Of a DNA stretch of 6,210 nucleotides, positions 5,630 to 6,210 are shown one piece after another. A program made the position numbers and the translations under genes. Source of the stretch: Alphaproteobacteria bacterium (lineage in GTDB: Bacteria; Pseudomonadota; Alphaproteobacteria; Rhizobiales; Xanthobacteraceae); assembly GCA_005884855.1 (NCBI GenBank), contig VAZS01000301.1:1-6210 (forward strand), in the 5' to 3' direction. The notes under the pieces are model-generated. The model was given only the letters and a program-made list of their open reading frames with translations. It had not been told where the DNA came from and searched no databases. Every line of letters starts with the position of its first letter. Within the stretch, counting starts at the first letter, position 1.

Positions 5630-5659
5630 TTAGTACTGGCGGAGTTAGTACTGGCGGAG
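5630..5659. repeat. 15-bp tandem duplication at the tRNA-Ser 3' end
   Basis: TTAGTACTGGCGGAG occurs twice with no gap (5630-5644 and 5645-5659). The second copy includes the last 8 nt of the tRNA gene (CCA end plus discriminator and acceptor bases); the first copy is 3 bp from the IS end at 5626. It may record replication slippage or an insertion/excision event at the tRNA end. Confidence 0.85.
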
Positions 5660-5741
5660 AGGGAGGGATTCGAACCCCCGATAGGCTTGCACCTATGCCG
5701 CATTTCGAGTGCGGTGCATTCGACCACTCTGCCACCTCTCC
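5652..5741 (-). tRNA. tRNA-Ser (CGA)
   Basis: The 90-nt - strand gene folds as a class II tRNA. The acceptor stem is GGAGAGG paired with CCTCTCC, then discriminator G and an encoded CCA. The anticodon stem-loop is CCGCA-CTCGAAA-TGCGG with anticodon CGA at 5707-5705. A long variable arm, ATAGG/CCTAT, marks serine, and the T arm carries the GGTTCGAATCC loop. The anticodon reads the UCG codon. No U-run terminator follows: IS sequence begins about 25 bp downstream, so the native 3' flank may have been lost or displaced. Confidence 0.97.
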
Positions 5742-6041
5742 AGGCGCCATTATGAGCTGTATCGTCCGGCCCACGGTCGCGGCGAGTTCTAGGCGAGGAC
5801 GGCTGGGCAGACAAGGCGGTGAAGGCGCGAATTTTACCCGGCCAAACAAAGCACGGCAGGCGAAGGGTGGGACCGCCAGTGGGGTCTATAAAAGCCGGCG
5901 GTCCCGTGTCGCGTCATTGAAATTGCGGCCGGAAAGTGCGGCTTCGCCGGCCAGCCGAGCGACTTTCCAACGGTAGCGATCTCGTCTAGATCGGCAACGC
6001 GATCTCTGTCTTAACCTAACCAGTCAAGGTTACCGGCGCGC
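5742..6041. other. 300-bp gene-free region with inverted repeats
   Basis: No coding sequence is recognisable here. The region holds the tRNA promoter candidate and several dyads: GGGACCGCC (5869-5877) with GGCGGTCCC (5897-5905), a perfect 9-bp stem with a 19-nt loop; GGCCGG (5927-5932) with CCGGCC (5947-5952); CGATCT (5977-5982) with AGATCG (5988-5993); and TAACCT (6012-6017) with AGGTTA (6027-6032). The last lies 10 nt past the stop of the - strand gene but is weak and lacks a U-run. None qualifies clearly as an intrinsic terminator. Confidence 0.5.
5786..5814 (-). promoter_or_regulatory. Candidate promoter of tRNA-Ser
   Basis: On the - strand TTGTCT (5814-5809) and TAGAAC (5791-5786) are separated by 17 nt, 44 nt ahead of the mature tRNA 5' end. 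Each hexamer matches the sigma-70 consensus at four of six positions. A CATAAT lies closer to the tRNA but has no partner -35. This is a weak, position-based call. Confidence 0.35.
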
Positions 6042-6209
6042 CTACTCTTTACTCTTCTTCTCTTTCTTATCCTCCTTGTCATTGTCTTTCGAGTTATTCT
6101 TTCTGCGGTTGGTGAAGCGCGCGTTGCCAAGTCCGGTGCCGATCGTCAGCACGCCCCAGCGCTCCACGTCCTGCATAAAAGGAACCTCCGAGAGGCCTTG
6201 CACCACGCC
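6042..6209 (-). CDS. C-terminus of a GTGLGNA-motif protein, possibly ROK/sugar-kinase-like (partial)
   Basis: The last 55 residues of a gene whose start lies beyond the right edge are visible, ending at a TAG (6044-6042). They read GVVQGLSEVPFMQDVERWGV, then LTIGTGLGNARFTNRR, then a tail of Lys, Asp, Glu, Asn and Ser. GVLTIGTGLGNA looks like the phosphate-binding turn of ROK/sugar-kinase (ASKHA-fold) proteins, and I have some memory of rhizobial ROK-like proteins ending this way, but the motif normally lies mid-protein, so the family is uncertain. The tail (about residues 36-55, more than half charged) is low complexity and probably disordered. The gene points toward tRNA-Ser on the same strand, about 300 bp away. 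Confidence 0.75.
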   Translation of the reverse strand, partial: GVVQGLSEVPFMQDVERWGVLTIGTGLGNARFTNRRKNNSKDNDKEDKKEKKSKE

Positions 6210-6210
6210 G

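Noticed and set aside
5885..5893. CTATAAAAG resembling a TATA box
   Set aside because: It lies in the loop of an inverted repeat in bacterial DNA, with no downstream gene in that orientation and no -35 partner.
1..6210. CRISPR array, toxin-antitoxin pair or retron-like system
   Set aside because: No regularly spaced repeats, reverse transcriptase or small toxin-antitoxin pair could be seen on either strand.

Overview
The window looks like an accessory stretch of an alphaproteobacterial chromosome, most likely Bradyrhizobium or a close relative. This rests on the high GC content, the MctP-type symporter paired with a DUF3311 protein, the DUF899/SDR/ECF-sigma gene mix and the style of the insertion-sequence end. 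It is an inference from remembered family resemblance, not from a search.

Left part (1-2299, + strand): a 41-residue stub of a large serine recombinase (189-314), preceded by a short tandem repeat, then about 275 bp with no recognisable gene. A two-gene transport unit follows: a 59-residue DUF3311 membrane protein (590-769) and a 499-residue sodium:solute symporter of the MctP monocarboxylate type (800-2299). Both have good ribosome binding sites and look intact.

Middle part (2365-5440, - strand, convergent with the symporter): a decaying stress/redox-type cluster. In transcription order it holds the C-terminal remnant of an SRPBCC/AHSA1 protein (5440-5240), an intact DUF899 thioredoxin-like protein (5008-4232), a long inverted repeat containing a tandem duplication (4167-4223), a two-helix membrane protein broken by a one-base frameshift (4109-3809), and a single open frame that joins a short-chain dehydrogenase to an ECF sigma factor (3747-2365). 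In that last gene the SDR lacks its usual C-terminus, the sigma factor lacks its usual N-terminal lead-in, and the SnoaL-like tail is cut short. Only DUF899 appears undamaged.

Right part (5413-6210): the 3' end of an insertion sequence (transposase C-terminus plus terminal repeats, to about 5626) abuts the SRPBCC remnant on one side and a tRNA-Ser(CGA) gene (5652-5741, - strand) on the other. A 15-bp tandem duplication covers the tRNA 3' end. After about 300 bp without a gene but with inverted repeats, the window closes with the C-terminus of a - strand gene with a GTGLGNA motif and a lysine-rich tail.

The most notable observation is the in-frame SDR-ECF sigma fusion, set in a cluster where nearly every neighbour carries a lesion. 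That makes deletion-driven decay the conservative reading and a new chimeric regulator the less conservative one.
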